DNA of 64,000 nucleotides from Pseudomonas kuykendallii (GTDB lineage Bacteria; Pseudomonadota; Gammaproteobacteria; Pseudomonadales; Pseudomonadaceae), in NCBI RefSeq assembly GCF_900106975.1, contig NZ_FNNU01000004.1, positions 310,001 through 374,000 of the forward strand, in the 5' to 3' direction. Below, in pieces: positions 38,032 through 49,400 of the stretch; the first letter of the stretch is position 1; every line of letters starts with the position of its first letter. A program made the position numbers and the translations under genes. The notes beneath the pieces were generated by a model. That model made no database searches. It was not told where the DNA came from and was given only the letters and a program-made list of their open reading frames with translations.

Positions 38032-39405
38032 TCAGCGCTCGCGCAACGCCTCGGCGCGGGCGCGGAGGATCGGCTTGAGCAGGTAGCTGAGGATGCTCTT
38101 CTTGCCGGTCATGATGTCCACGGAGGCGACCATGCCGGGGATGATCAGCAGCGGCGCCTCGTCGGAACCCAGGTGGCTCCTGTCCGTGCGCAACTGGATC
38201 AGGTAGAAGCTGTTGCCGTCCTCGTCCGTCACCGTGTCCGCGCCGATCTGTTCCAGCTTGGCCTGCAGGCCGCCGTAGATCGTGTAGTCGTAGGCGGTGA
38301 ACTTGACCACCGCCTTCTGCCCCGGATGGAGGAAGGCGATGTCCTGCGGACGGATGCGCGCCTCGACCAGCAGGTTGTCGTCCAGCGGCACGATTTCCAC
38401 CAGGTCGCTGCCCGGCTGGATCACCCCGCCGATGGTGTTGACCAGCATCTGCTTGACGATGCCGCGCACGGGCGAGGTCACCAGCGTGCGGCTGACGCGG
38501 TCTTCCAGCGCCTTGCCGGTCGCCTGCGCCTTGCTCAGGTCGGTGCGCGCCTCGTTGAGGTTGCCGAGGGCCTCGCTGCGAAAACGCCCGCGGGTCTCGT
38601 CGATCTTGCGCTGGACTTCCTTGATCGCCGCCTGGGCGCGCGGAATGGCCAGGTCGGTGGCCTCCATCTGCCCGCGGTTCTCGATCTCGGAGCGGCGCAG
38701 GCGCAGCACCTCGACCTGGGAAATCGCACCTTCCGCCACCAGCGGCTCGGACATGCGGATTTCCTGGCTGAGCAGTTCCAGGCTGCGTGCGTACTGGCTG
38801 CGCTTTGAGCCGAACTCGCGCAGTTCCTGCTGGCGCTGGACCAGTTGTTCCTCGAGGCCGCCGATTTCGTCCTTGAGTTGCTGCTGGCGGCTCTTGAACA
38901 GCGCCAGCTCGCTCTGCGCAAGACCGGGAGCGGCCTTGACCAGATCGGGCGAGAGTTCCAGTTCGGTGCCGTCGACTTCCGCCTGCAGGCGTTCGACACG
39001 GGCCTGCATCGCCAGGCGATCGGCCTCGGTTTCGCCGACGTTGGAGGTGAAGCGGGTGTCGTCCAGGCGCAGCAGCGGCGCGCCGGCTTCGACGATCTGC
39101 CCTTCGCGCACGAACAGCTCGGCGACGATGCCGCCCTCGAGGTTCTGGATCTTCTGCAGCTTGGAGGACGGAATGGCCTTGCCGTCGCCGCGGGTGACCT
39201 CGTCGACCACCGCGAAATGCGCCCACACCAGGCCGAAGACGAAGAATCCGACCAGCACCCAGATGGTCAGCCGGATGACCCGAGGGGCATCCTCCACCAG
39301 CGCCTTGTCGACCTCCGGCACCGGTTGCCCGGCCAGCGAATCACCACCGTTGAAATAACCACGCAGGGCGCTGAACAGCCCCTGTCTACGCGAATCAGGC
39401 GACAT
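38032..39405 (-). CDS. lapC: Type I secretion membrane-fusion protein LapC (HlyD family)
   Basis: A 457-residue adaptor linking the LapB ATPase to the LapE outer-membrane channel. One membrane helix at about 45-63 (LTIWVLVGFFVFGLVWAHF), a lipoyl-like half (KLQKIQNLEGGIVAELFVREGQIV), a long coiled coil of about 130-290 rich in Gln, Glu and Arg, and the C-terminal beta-barrel with IVKQMLVNTIGGVIQPG and YTIYGGLQAKLEQIG. It overlaps the lapB end by 11 bases. Context with a LapA-like adhesin, LapD and LapG supports the Lap name. Confidence 0.92.
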   Translation of the reverse strand: MSPDSRRQGLFSALRGYFNGGDSLAGQPVPEVDKALVEDAPRVIRLTIWVLVGFFVFGLVWAHFAVVDEVTRGDGKAIPSSKLQKIQNLEGGIVAELFVREGQIVEAGAPLLRLDDTRFTSNVGETEADRLAMQARVERLQAEVDGTELELSPDLVKAAPGLAQSELALFKSRQQQLKDEIGGLEEQLVQRQQELREFGSKRSQYARSLELLSQEIRMSEPLVAEGAISQVEVLRLRRSEIENRGQMEATDLAIPRAQAAIKEVQRKIDETRGRFRSEALGNLNEARTDLSKAQATGKALEDRVSRTLVTSPVRGIVKQMLVNTIGGVIQPGSDLVEIVPLDDNLLVEARIRPQDIAFLHPGQKAVVKFTAYDYTIYGGLQAKLEQIGADTVTDEDGNSFYLIQLRTDRSHLGSDEAPLLIIPGMVASVDIMTGKKSILSYLLKPILRARAEALRER

Positions 39406-41551
39406 TGATCTGCCCCTTCTTCAAGGCTTCCATCACTGCTTCCTTGGGTCCATCGGCGATGATCTGGCCCTTGTCGACGATAATCAGCCGGTCCACCAGG
39501 CTGAGCATCGAGGAACGGTGCGTGACCAGCAGCAGGGTCTTGTTCTGGATGACCGCGGCGAGACGCTGCTTGAGCCGCTCCTCGCCGGGGTTGTCCATGG
39601 CGCTGGTCGGTTCGTCGAGCAGCAGGATCGGCGGGTCGAGCAGCAGCGCGCGGGCCAGGGCCACGTTCTGCCGTTGACCACCGGACAACTGGTGGCCGCG
39701 CTCGCCCACCTGCAGCTCGTAGCCTTCCGGGTGCAGGCGGGCGAACTCGTGCACGCCGGCCAGCTCGGCCGCGCGCAGGACGCGTTCGTCCTCCACGTAG
39801 CGCGCACCGGACACCAGGTTGTCGCGCAGACTGCCGCTGAGCAGCTGGATGTCCTGCGGGACATAGCCGACGTTGTGGCGCAGGTCGCTGACATCGAGCT
39901 GGCGAACGTCCACGCCGTCCACCAGCAGGCTGCCGGCGTCCGGCTCGTAGAGGCCGATCAGCAGCTTGGCCAGCGAACTCTTGCCGGAGCCGCTGCGGCC
40001 GATGATGCCGATCTTCTCGCCGGGACGAACGACCAGGTTGACCCCGCTGAGCGCGGCGTTCTGCTGGTTCGGATAATGAAACTCCAGGCCGCGGCACTCG
40101 ATGGCACCCTGCAGCGACTGGCGGACCAGCGGGCGCTGGTTCTCCTTGCGTTCCTGCGGCAGCTCCATCATCTGGTCGATGTTGACCATGGTCAGACGCG
40201 CCTGCTGGTAGCGCGTGAGCAGCCCGGAGAGCTGCCCCAGCGGCGCCATGGCGCGACCGTTGAGCATGTAGCAGGCGATCAGCCCGCCCATGCTCAGCTT
40301 GCCGTCGATGATCAGGTAGACGCCCAGCACGATCATCACCACGCCGGCCAGTTGCAGGATCAGCTGGGTGATGTTCAACGCCAGGCTGGAGAGCATCTTC
40401 GCCCGCAGCTCGAGCCGGCCGAGGGTGCCGATGGTCTGCTCCCACTGATACTGGCGCTCGCTCTCGGCATTGTTCGCCTTGATCGCGTCGAGCCCGGAAA
40501 GGGTCTCGATCAGGCTCGACTGACGCTCGGCGGACAGTGCCATGGTGCGGTTGAGGGTCTCCGCCAGCGAACGCTGCAGGACCCAGCCGATCGCCAGCGC
40601 CAGCGGGAACGCCAGCAGCGGAATCCACACCAGGTGCCCGCCGAGGATGGCGATCACCGCCAACACCAGCAGGGTGAACGGCATGTCGATCACGCTGGTC
40701 ATGGTCAGCGAGGCGAGGAAGTCGCGCAGCGTCTGAAACTCGTGGATGTTCTGCGCGAAACTGCCGACCCGCGCCGGGCGCATGCGCATGGCCATGCCGG
40801 CGATGCGCTCGAACAGCGTCGCCGAGATGATCATGTCGGTCTTCTTGCCGGCCAGGTCCAGGCACAGGCCGCGCATGGTCTTGAGCAGCAGGTCGAACAG
40901 GTAGGCCCCGGAAATGCCGATCGCCAGCACCCAGAGCGTCGACGCGGCCTGGTTCGGCACCACGCGGTCGTAGACGTTCATCACGAACAGCGGCGCGAAC
41001 AGACCGATCAGGTTGATCAGGAAACTGGCGGCGATGGCATCGACATACAGCCAGCGGGAGCGCCGGAGGGTGTCGCGGAACCAGGCGCGCGCACGCGGGA
41101 CCAGGTTGCCGTGGTTGAGGTCGTACTTGTGCCGCGGCTGCGCGAAGAACACCTCGCCGCTGTAGTCGGCAGCGAGTTGCTCGGCATCCACGAGCGCCTC
41201 GCCTCCCTCGCTCTCGCTGAGCATCAACCGATAGCGGCCCTGCTCGTCGCGGCCCAGCAGGATCGCCGAACGGCCTTCCTTGAGCAGCAGCAACGCCGGC
41301 AGCGCGAGCTGCGGGATCTGCCCCAGGCTGCGACGCAGCAATCGGCCCTGCAGCCCCACCCGTGCGGCGGCGCGCGGCAGCAGGTCGGCGCTCAGGCGCT
41401 GATCCGGCAACGGCAGGCCCGCCGTCAGGATCGCCCGGCTGGCGGGTCGCTGATGGAGCATGCACAGAGACAACAGACTATCGAGCAGGGGGTCGTCGTA
41501 GCGGCTACGCGGATCGCCTCCGGGCTGCGCTTGACTGGCTTGGGACACCAC
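39395..41551 (-). CDS. lapB: Type I secretion ABC exporter LapB
   Basis: A 718-residue exporter. Residues 1-135 are a C39-peptidase-like domain (DPLLDSLLSLCMLHQRPASRAI) that probably binds the substrate rather than cutting it. Six membrane helices follow, then the ATPase with Walker A GRSGSGKSSLAK, signature LSGGQRQ and Walker B ILLLDEPTSA. The start is uncertain: the frame is open to 41644. I chose GTG 41551 because the length then equals known LapB proteins and the sequence before it has no family character; GTG 41548 is adjacent. Confidence 0.9.
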   Translation of the reverse strand: MVSQASQAQPGGDPRSRYDDPLLDSLLSLCMLHQRPASRAILTAGLPLPDQRLSADLLPRAAARVGLQGRLLRRSLGQIPQLALPALLLLKEGRSAILLGRDEQGRYRLMLSESEGGEALVDAEQLAADYSGEVFFAQPRHKYDLNHGNLVPRARAWFRDTLRRSRWLYVDAIAASFLINLIGLFAPLFVMNVYDRVVPNQAASTLWVLAIGISGAYLFDLLLKTMRGLCLDLAGKKTDMIISATLFERIAGMAMRMRPARVGSFAQNIHEFQTLRDFLASLTMTSVIDMPFTLLVLAVIAILGGHLVWIPLLAFPLALAIGWVLQRSLAETLNRTMALSAERQSSLIETLSGLDAIKANNAESERQYQWEQTIGTLGRLELRAKMLSSLALNITQLILQLAGVVMIVLGVYLIIDGKLSMGGLIACYMLNGRAMAPLGQLSGLLTRYQQARLTMVNIDQMMELPQERKENQRPLVRQSLQGAIECRGLEFHYPNQQNAALSGVNLVVRPGEKIGIIGRSGSGKSSLAKLLIGLYEPDAGSLLVDGVDVRQLDVSDLRHNVGYVPQDIQLLSGSLRDNLVSGARYVEDERVLRAAELAGVHEFARLHPEGYELQVGERGHQLSGGQRQNVALARALLLDPPILLLDEPTSAMDNPGEERLKQRLAAVIQNKTLLLVTHRSSMLSLVDRLIIVDKGQIIADGPKEAVMEALKKGQINVA

Positions 41552-41676
41552 GCGGGAACACTCTCGTGACGGAGGAAAGGAAAGTCCGACAACCACCGAA
41601 GGTCGCGGCCGGGCCGCATGCTCCAGCATTTCGTCGACCCACACCAGAGGGGAACGACGAAATCCGGTCTAGCCGT

Positions 41677-41704
41677 GCAGTCCCCGCCGGACGGCGGGGA
41701 CTGC
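41677..41704 (-). terminator. Perfect stem-loop between lapE and lapB
   Basis: Arms 41677-41688 and 41693-41704 (GCAGTCCCCGCC and its complement) with a four-base loop form a perfect 12-bp stem just after the lapE stop and before lapB on the same strand. No T tract follows. It may tune the lapE to lapBC ratio or protect the lapE transcript end. Confidence 0.5.
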
Positions 41705-41710
41705 GGTGGA

Positions 41711-43069
41711 TCAGTTCAGGCCGGGCAGCTGGACCTTGGTCTTGACGTCGGACATCGCGGTCGAGGCCATCGGCGCGACCACGCCCTGGCTCTTCAGCAG
41801 GTCACCCATGGTCGCCTTGATGCGGTACTGGGTCATCAGCTCGATGAAGTTGACGTCGGAGAGGCGGCGTTGCGCGGTGAACAGTTCGTTCTCGCTGTCC
41901 AGCAGGTCGAGCAGGGTGCGCTCGCCAAGACCGAACTGCTTCTGGTAGGCCTCACGCACACGCTTGCTGAAACCGACGTTGTCCTCGGCGATCGGCTTCT
42001 GCGTGCGGGCGTTTTCGAGGGCGTTCCAGGCCAGGCCGAGCTCTTCGTTGAGCTGGCGCAGGGCGTTGTTGCGGATGTCCAGCGCTTCGTTGATCTGGTA
42101 GCTGCGGGCTTCCAGCGTGGCCTTGTTGCTGCCACCCGAATACAGGTTGTAGCGCATGCGCAGCATCGCCTGCCATTCGTTGGAGTGACCTTCGATGCCG
42201 TCGATGTTGTTGTCGAAGCTCTGCGAAACCTCGGCGTCGACGCGTGGCAGGAAGGCCGACTTGGCGGCGGCGTACTGGCTTTCGGTGGCGGCCACGTCGG
42301 ACTCGGCCGAACGCAGGCTCGGGTTGGTCGCGACCATCTGCTGCTTGGCTTCGGCGAGGGTCGCCGGGAGCAGGCCGTTGAGGCTGTTGGGCATGCTCAG
42401 ATCGGTCGGCTCGCTGCCGATGACGCTGTAGTAGTTGACCCGCGCATCGGCCAGGTTGGTCTGCTCGGTGATCAGGTTGTTGCGCGCCAGGGCCAGACGC
42501 GCGTCGGCCTGGTCGCGGTCTGCGGTGCTGCCGACGCCACGCTGGCTGCGCAGGCTGATCTGGTCATAGATGCGCTGGTGGTTCTTGAAATTGTCCTCGG
42601 CCAGACGAACCAGTTCCTCGCGACGCAGCACTTCCAGGTACACCTGGATGGCGTCCAGCGCGGTGCGCTCGGAGGTGGCGAGCAGCCCGTAGGCGCGGGA
42701 ATTGACGATGGCGGTCTGCCGGCCGACCTCTTCACGGGTGGCGGAACCGTCGTAGATCATCTGTTGCAGACGAATGGAGGATTCACCGCGGGTCAAGGTG
42801 CGGTAATGATCATTGTCGTTGCTGTTGAAACGGGTGGTGGTGTTGTCGGTGCCTTCGCGGCCGATGCCGGCGAGGATGTCGACCGACGGCAGGTATGCAC
42901 CACGAGCCGCTTTCAATTGATAATCGGCCGCCAGACGGCCGTTGATGCCTGCCTGCACTTCCGGGTGATTCTCGATGGCTTGCTGGACGGCTTCCGTCAG
43001 TGTCTGTGCCTGGGCGTGAACGGCGATCGCCAGGGAAAGCGGGAGCAGAGCTAAATAGGGAAGACGCAT
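41711..43069 (-). CDS. lapE: TolC-family outer-membrane channel LapE
   Basis: A 452-residue outer-membrane efflux protein with signal peptide 1-21 (HAQAQ). Two homologous OEP halves give the coiled-coil barrel: LTEAVQQAIENHPEVQA starts the first, QRGVGSTADRDQADARLALARNNL closes it, and FGLGERTLLDLLDSENELF is the matching element of the second. In P. fluorescens the LapA adhesin is held in this channel by its N-terminal plug. It is transcribed divergently from the adhesin gene across 332 bp. Confidence 0.93.
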   Translation of the reverse strand: MRLPYLALLPLSLAIAVHAQAQTLTEAVQQAIENHPEVQAGINGRLAADYQLKAARGAYLPSVDILAGIGREGTDNTTTRFNSNDNDHYRTLTRGESSIRLQQMIYDGSATREEVGRQTAIVNSRAYGLLATSERTALDAIQVYLEVLRREELVRLAEDNFKNHQRIYDQISLRSQRGVGSTADRDQADARLALARNNLITEQTNLADARVNYYSVIGSEPTDLSMPNSLNGLLPATLAEAKQQMVATNPSLRSAESDVAATESQYAAAKSAFLPRVDAEVSQSFDNNIDGIEGHSNEWQAMLRMRYNLYSGGSNKATLEARSYQINEALDIRNNALRQLNEELGLAWNALENARTQKPIAEDNVGFSKRVREAYQKQFGLGERTLLDLLDSENELFTAQRRLSDVNFIELMTQYRIKATMGDLLKSQGVVAPMASTAMSDVKTKVQLPGLN

Positions 43070-43295
43070 TTATGATTTCCTTGTTTGACAGTGACGGCGC
43101 GCATCGCGCAGCCAAAAAACCATTCCTTCGTACACCTTTCCACCCAACTTTCGGAGGGCCTACAGGGCTTGAAGCGGTCGATCATGAAGTGCAATTAATA
43201 TCAAAGTGACATGATGTAACAGATTCTTTAGGATAGGCCTCGTTTGGTCAAGACATTGGCGATTTTTCCCGGCAGGCGGACGCCATGCCAGATAC

Positions 43296-43324
43296 TTGAC
43301 GCAGCGTGTTTTGTCCATCTTTAT
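43296..43324 (+). promoter_or_regulatory. Candidate sigma-70 promoter of the adhesin gene
   Basis: TTGACG (43296-43301) and CTTTAT (43319-43324) with a 17-base spacer lie about 80 bases before the adhesin ATG, in a locally AT-richer gap (43070-43401) shared with the divergent lapE. The -35 is good and the -10 weak. No clear FleQ box was found by eye. The gap holds no credible ORF. Confidence 0.4.
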
Positions 43325-43343
43325 TTGTTGTCCTGCGGGCACT

Positions 43344-43366
43344 CTTCGATGCCGGAAGCATCGAAG
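43344..43366 (+). promoter_or_regulatory. Leader stem-loop with GGA in the loop (candidate RsmA site)
   Basis: CTTCGATGC (43344-43352) and GCATCGAAG (43358-43366) form a perfect 9-bp stem with loop CGGAA. RsmA/CsrA proteins prefer GGA in a hairpin loop. A second GGA lies in the GGGAG ribosome binding site at about 43387-43391. The pair would suit RsmA control of adhesin translation. Confidence 0.45.
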
Positions 43367-43401
43367 CGTTCAGTTCGAAAATAACCGGGAGTTACATATT
43401 C

Positions 43402-46400
43402 ATGAGCAGTGTGATCGCGATCGTCAAAAGTGTTGTCGGCCAGGTCTTTGCAGTGTCTGCCGAAGGCGCCAGCCGCCTGCTCGTGGAGGGTGACCGCATA
43501 TTCCAGGACGACCAGGTGCTGACCGGCACTTCGGGGATGATCACACTGGAAATGAGCGACGGAAGGATGCTCGATCTGGGCCGCGATACCCAGTGGAGCC
43601 AGCAGACCGGCTCCGAGTACACCGAGGACGTCGCCGCCACCGAACAGTCGGTCGCCGACCTGCAGCAGGCCATCGCTGCCGGGGCTGACCCGACGCAAGC
43701 CTTCGAACCCACCGCAGCAGGTCCGACCGCTGCGGGCACCGGCACCGGGAATGCCGGTGGCGGGCACAGCTTCGTGGTTCTCGACGCCACGGCGGGCAGC
43801 GTTCAGCCCACCATCGGCTATCCCACCTCCACCGATGGCTTCGCGATCGCCGCCGACGACACCTTCATCGGTGAGACCCAGCTGCCGCAGGACCTGATTC
43901 CACCGACCGTCTCCATCGCCCTCGACCCGATCACCTCGGACGACGTGATCAACCGCGGCGAAGCCAACAGCGGCACCATCACCCTGACCGGTACCGTCGC
44001 TGGCGACGTGCGGGTCGGCGACGCCATCACGCTGAACATCGGCGGCGTGGTCTACAACGGCAACGTGATTCAGCTGGCCAATGGCAACCTTGGCTTCAGC
44101 ATCGACGTCAGCAGCAGCAACCTGGCGGCGAACAACAACGTCATTGCCACCGTTACCAGCAGCGACGAAGCCGGCAACGTCGCCAGCGCGACCACCGACC
44201 GCCCGTATACCGTCGATACCGAGGCCAATCTCACCGTCACCCTCGACGACCTCAACGGCGCCACCGTGGCCAATGCCCCGCTGAGCGGCACCTCCGACGT
44301 CGGCGGCGGGCGTACCGTGACCCTGGTGATCAGCGACAGCGACCCGAGCACGCCGGACATCACCGTCACCGCAGTCACCAACCCCGACGGCAGCTACAGC
44401 ACCACGGCCGACCTCAGCAGCCTCAGCGACGGTCCGCTGACCGTGAATGCCAGTGTCACCGACGCCGCCGGCAACCCGGCCCAGGCGGTCGACGACGCCA
44501 ACCTGGACACCATCGCCAACATCACCGTCAGCCTCGACGACCTGAATGCCTCGAACGTCGGCGATGCCCCCATCACCGGCACCTCCGATGTGGGCGGCGG
44601 TCGCACCGTCACCCTGGTGATCAGCGACAACGACCCGAACACGCCGGACATCACCGTCACAGCGACCACCAACCCGGACGGCAGCTACAGCACCAACGTC
44701 GACCTGAGCAGCCTGAGCGACGGTCCGCTGACCGTGAATGCCAGCGTCACCGACGCCGCCGGCAACCCGGCGCAGGCCACCGACGATGCCGCGCTGGACG
44801 CCACGCCGACCGATGCACCGACCATCGTCATCACCAGCGACGTCAACAACGACGCGTTCCTGAGCAACGGCGAGCTGGGCAACAGCACCACCGTCGCGGT
44901 CACCGTGGGTCTGCCGGCAACCGCGGTAGCCGGCGACACGCTGACCGTTACCGACGGCGTCAACAGCCAGGACATCATCCTCACCGCCGACCAGATCGCG
45001 GCGGGCTCGGTGGAAACCACCGTGCCCCGTCCGCCGGAAGGTGCCGAGCTGGTCGTCACCGCGACAGTCACCGACGCAGCGGGCAACGTCTCCGCGCCGG
45101 CCACCGACAGCGCCGTGCTCGACACCACCGCGCCCTCCGCGCCCACGGTCGTCATCGTCGACGACAACAACCCGGACGACGGGCAACTCACGGTCGGCGA
45201 GATCGGCAACGACGGCGTCCAGGTCAGCGTGCAGGTCAGCAACGCCGAGCTGGTGGCCGGTGGCTCCGTGACGCTCGAAATCACCAACGGCAACACGTCG
45301 AGCACCGTCAACCTCAGCCTCGACAATGGCACCGCCCAGTTCACCGATGCCCAGGGCAACCCGCTCAGTGGCTTCAATTACGACAACGGCACCATCACCT
45401 TCACCGAAAACGCACCGCCCCTCGGCGGCTCGCTGACCGTCGTAGCGACCCAGACCGACCTCGCCGGCAACCAGTCGGCGCCGGGCAGCGACAGCGCGAT
45501 CGTCATCAACACCCCGCCGGACGCGGTGGACGACATTTCCGGAACCCCCTACACGGTCACGCTGGGGGACCGTAACCTCAGCGCGTCCGGCACCGGTTAC
45601 GACTACGGCAACAACCGCTGGAACCAGGTCGACAGCAAGGGCAACCCGACCTCGATCGTGGCGCTGAACGCCGATGGCAGCACCGGCACGCTCTATCAGG
45701 GCGGCTGGGATGGCAACGCCAACGCCATTGGCGTCGATGGCACCACGCGTCCGGGCAGCCAGGTGGCCCCGCAAACCGAATTCGACCCCACCACCGGCAA
45801 GTCCGAAGCGATCGTGCTGAACTTCAGCGGCAACCTGAACAAGGCACAGTTCACCGTCGCCCACCTGATCGGTGACGAAAACGGCGGCGAAGTCGGCCGC
45901 TGGGTCGCGATGTACAACGGTGCGGAAGTCGCCAGCGGGACCTTCCAGCTCGACCCGACGAATACCACCGGCTACGCAACGTTCGGCATCGACACTGGCG
46001 GCAAGGCCTTCGACAGCATCCGCTTCGAGTCGCTGGACACCGCCGCTGGCGGCGGCGACGGCTCCGACTACTTCCTTGCCGGCTTCTCCGGCAGCGGCAG
46101 CGCGGCGCTCAACAGCCCGTACACCCTCAGCGAAAACGGGACCCTCGCCATCGCCAACGGCAGCACCAGCCTGCTCGCCAACGACAGCGACGCCGATGGG
46201 GATGCCATCGCCGTGACCGCGGTGAACGGCCAGCCGTTGAGCGGCACCATCACCCTCGCCAGCGGCGCGCTGCTCACGGTGAATGCCGACGGCAGCTTCA
46301 GCTACAACCCGAACGGCAAGTTCGACGCCCTGACCGCCGGGCAAGTCGGCAAGGACTCCTTCACCTACACGATCTCCGACGGCCACGGCGGCACGGATAC

Positions 46401-49400
46401 CGCCACCGCGACCATCACCATCATCGGCACCAACGATGCCCCGCTCATCGCGGGCAACGACACCGGCGCCGTGGTCGAAGATGCCGCCAACCCCGTCCTG
46501 ACCGACGCGGGCACTCTCACCATCACCGACGCCGATGCAGGCCAGTCGGTGTTCCAGACCACCGGCATCACCGCCAGCAACGGCGCGCTGGGTAGTCTGA
46601 GCATCACCGCCGCCGGCGCCTGGACCTATAGCGTCGCCAACGCCGATGTGCAGTACCTCAAGGCCGGCGAAGTGAAGACCGAAACCTTCACCGTGCGCAG
46701 CGCCGACGGCACCCCGCACGACATCGTCGTCACCATCACCGGCACCAACGATGGCGCGACCATCGCCGGCGACGACCGTGGCGCGGTGACCGAAGACGCC
46801 AGCAACCCGACCCTCACCGACACCGGCACCCTGACCATCACCGACCCGGACACCGGGCTCGACGGCAGCGGCGAGGCGAGCTTCCAAACCACCGGCATCA
46901 CCGCCAGCAACGGCGCGCTGGGTAGCCTGAGCATCACCAGCGCCGGCGTCTGGACCTACAATGTCGCCAACGCCGATGTGCAGTACCTCAAGGCCGGCGA
47001 AGTGAAGACCGAAACCTTCACCGTGCTCAGCGCCGACGGCACCCCGCACGACATCGTCGTCACCGTCACCGGCACCAACGACCTGCCCGTCGTCAGCAGC
47101 AATACGCTGACCGTGGCGGAAGGAAGCGTGGGTACTCCGCTGGGCCTCCAGGCGCCCGCCGACGTAGACGGCGATGCGCTGAGCATCACCGTCACCGGCC
47201 TGCCCACCCTGGGCAGCGTCACTCTGGCCGACGGCACCGCCGTCACCAACGGCCAGACGCTGACCAGCGCCGAACTGCAGGGCCTCAAGTACAACGGGCC
47301 AGCCGACTACACCAGCGGTCAAGCGGTCGGCAACTTCACCTACAGCGTCAACGATGGCACGGCCACCGTCACCGGCAGCGTCACCCTCGGGGCGACCCCG
47401 GTCAACGACAACCCGGATGCCGTGGACGACCCGAGCGGCGCGGCATACAGCGTAGCCCTGGGGCAACTGGCCGGCGGCACCAGCGCCTCTCACTGGGATG
47501 CGCTGGACAGCAAGGGGCTGGGCATCACGCCGGTCGCACTGAACGCCGACGGCACTCCCGGCACCCTCTACGCGGGGAATGTGGACGGCGATCGCAACGC
47601 GCTCGGCGTGGCCGGCACGCCGCGTGATTCCACCGCCGTCGCCAACCAGATCGAATACGACCGGGCTACCGACAAGAGCGAATCCGTCGAACTGAACTTC
47701 AACGGCAACCTCAACCAGGCCGAGTTCACCGTCAGCCACCTGATCGCCAACGAGAACGGCGGCGAGATTGGTCAATGGGTCGCCCTGTACAACGGCTCGG
47801 TAGTCGCCAGCGGCACCTTCAGCGCCGCGACTGGCGGCACTACGACCGTGCAGATCGATACCGGTGATCTGGTCTTCGACAGCATCCGCTTCGAGTCCGT
47901 GGATACCGTCAACCGGAGCGGGGACGGCTCCGACTACTACCTCACCGGCTTCAAGGGAACCGGGCCTGCCAGCGCCAACACCGCCTACACGATCAACGAG
48001 AACGCCACGCTGTCGATTGCCGATGGCAACCGCGATCTGCTGGCCAATGACACCGACGCCGATGGCGACACGCTCACCGTCACCCAGATCAACGGCAGCA
48101 ATCTCACCAGCGGTGCGATCACGCTCGCCAGCGGCGCGCTGCTTGTCGCGAGCGCCAACGGCAGCTTCAGCTACGACCCGAACGGCAAGTTCGACGGCCT
48201 GAAAGCCGGTCAGGTAGCCACCGACACCTTCACCTACACCGTCAGCGACGGGCATGGCGGTACCGATACCGCCACGGCGACCATCACCATCATCGGCACC
48301 AACGATGCGCCCGTGGCTACCGGCACCTATGCCAGCACCATCAATGACACGCCGGCGACCGACGACTTCGCCAACATCACCGGCACCCTGGTGGCCACCG
48401 ACGCCGATGACAGCGTGCTCACCTGGAGCGGCAGCGCTTCGGGCACCTACGGGCAACTGATCATCGAAGCCAACGGCAACTACACCTACGTGGTGAACGA
48501 CGCGGCGGTCAACGGGCTCAACGCCGGTCAATCGGTCACCGAAAACTTCACCGCGACGGTCACCGACCCGAATGGTGCGACCGATACCCGGACCATCGCG
48601 ATCACCCTCAACGGGGCGAACGACATCCCGGTGATCACCTCCTCCGCCCCCGCGGCTACCGGTTCGGTCACCGAAGCGGGCGTGAACGGAAATGGCCAGC
48701 CCAGCGTTTCCGGTACCCTCACCTCGAGCGATGCCGATGCAGGCGCCACCGCGTCCTGGTCGCTGGCATCGACCGCCGGCACCTACGGCAACATCGCCAT
48801 GACCAGCGCCGGCGTGTGGACCTACACCCTGGACAACAACGCCGCGGCCACGCAGGCGTTGAAAGAGGGCGAGTCCAAGCTGGAAACCTTCCAGGCGACG
48901 GTTTCCGACGGCCACGGCGGCACCGCCACCCAGACCATCACGGTCAACGTGCTGGGCGCCAACGACGCGCCGGTTGCCGTGGACGATCACTACAGCCTGG
49001 GTCTCACCGGTCAGTACTTCGGCTATGCGCAGAATGGGGCCAACCCCAACCTGACCAGCATCGCCCAGGTGGAAGGGTTCATCGCCGGCAAGACGCCGAA
49101 CGCCACCTTCACCGCCACGTCGATCAACTACGGCTCGGTGGGTGGGGACCTCGGCCGCGCCGACCACCTGCAGCAGTTCCTCGGCAACGACAAGGGCAGC
49201 CTGTCGCAGGACCCGGGCGATACCTCTGACGCGATCATCAAGCTGAGCGGCCAGGTAACCCTGGCGGCGGGCAGCTACGACTTCAAGGTCACCTCGGACG
49301 ATGGCTTCATCCTGCGCATCGACGGGCAAGACGTGGTCAAGTTCGACGGCATCCGCAGCCAGGGCGTGACCACTTCCACCGTTCCCTACACCATCGCCAC

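Noticed and set aside
41552-41644. An N-terminal extension of LapB to GTG 41644
   Set aside because: The added 31 residues have no family similarity, and GTG 41551 gives the standard 718-residue length.
44230-47095. Regularly spaced DNA repeats that could suggest a CRISPR or satellite array
   Set aside because: The repeats are in frame, about 291 and 330 bases long, and encode Ig-like and VCBS-like protein domains.
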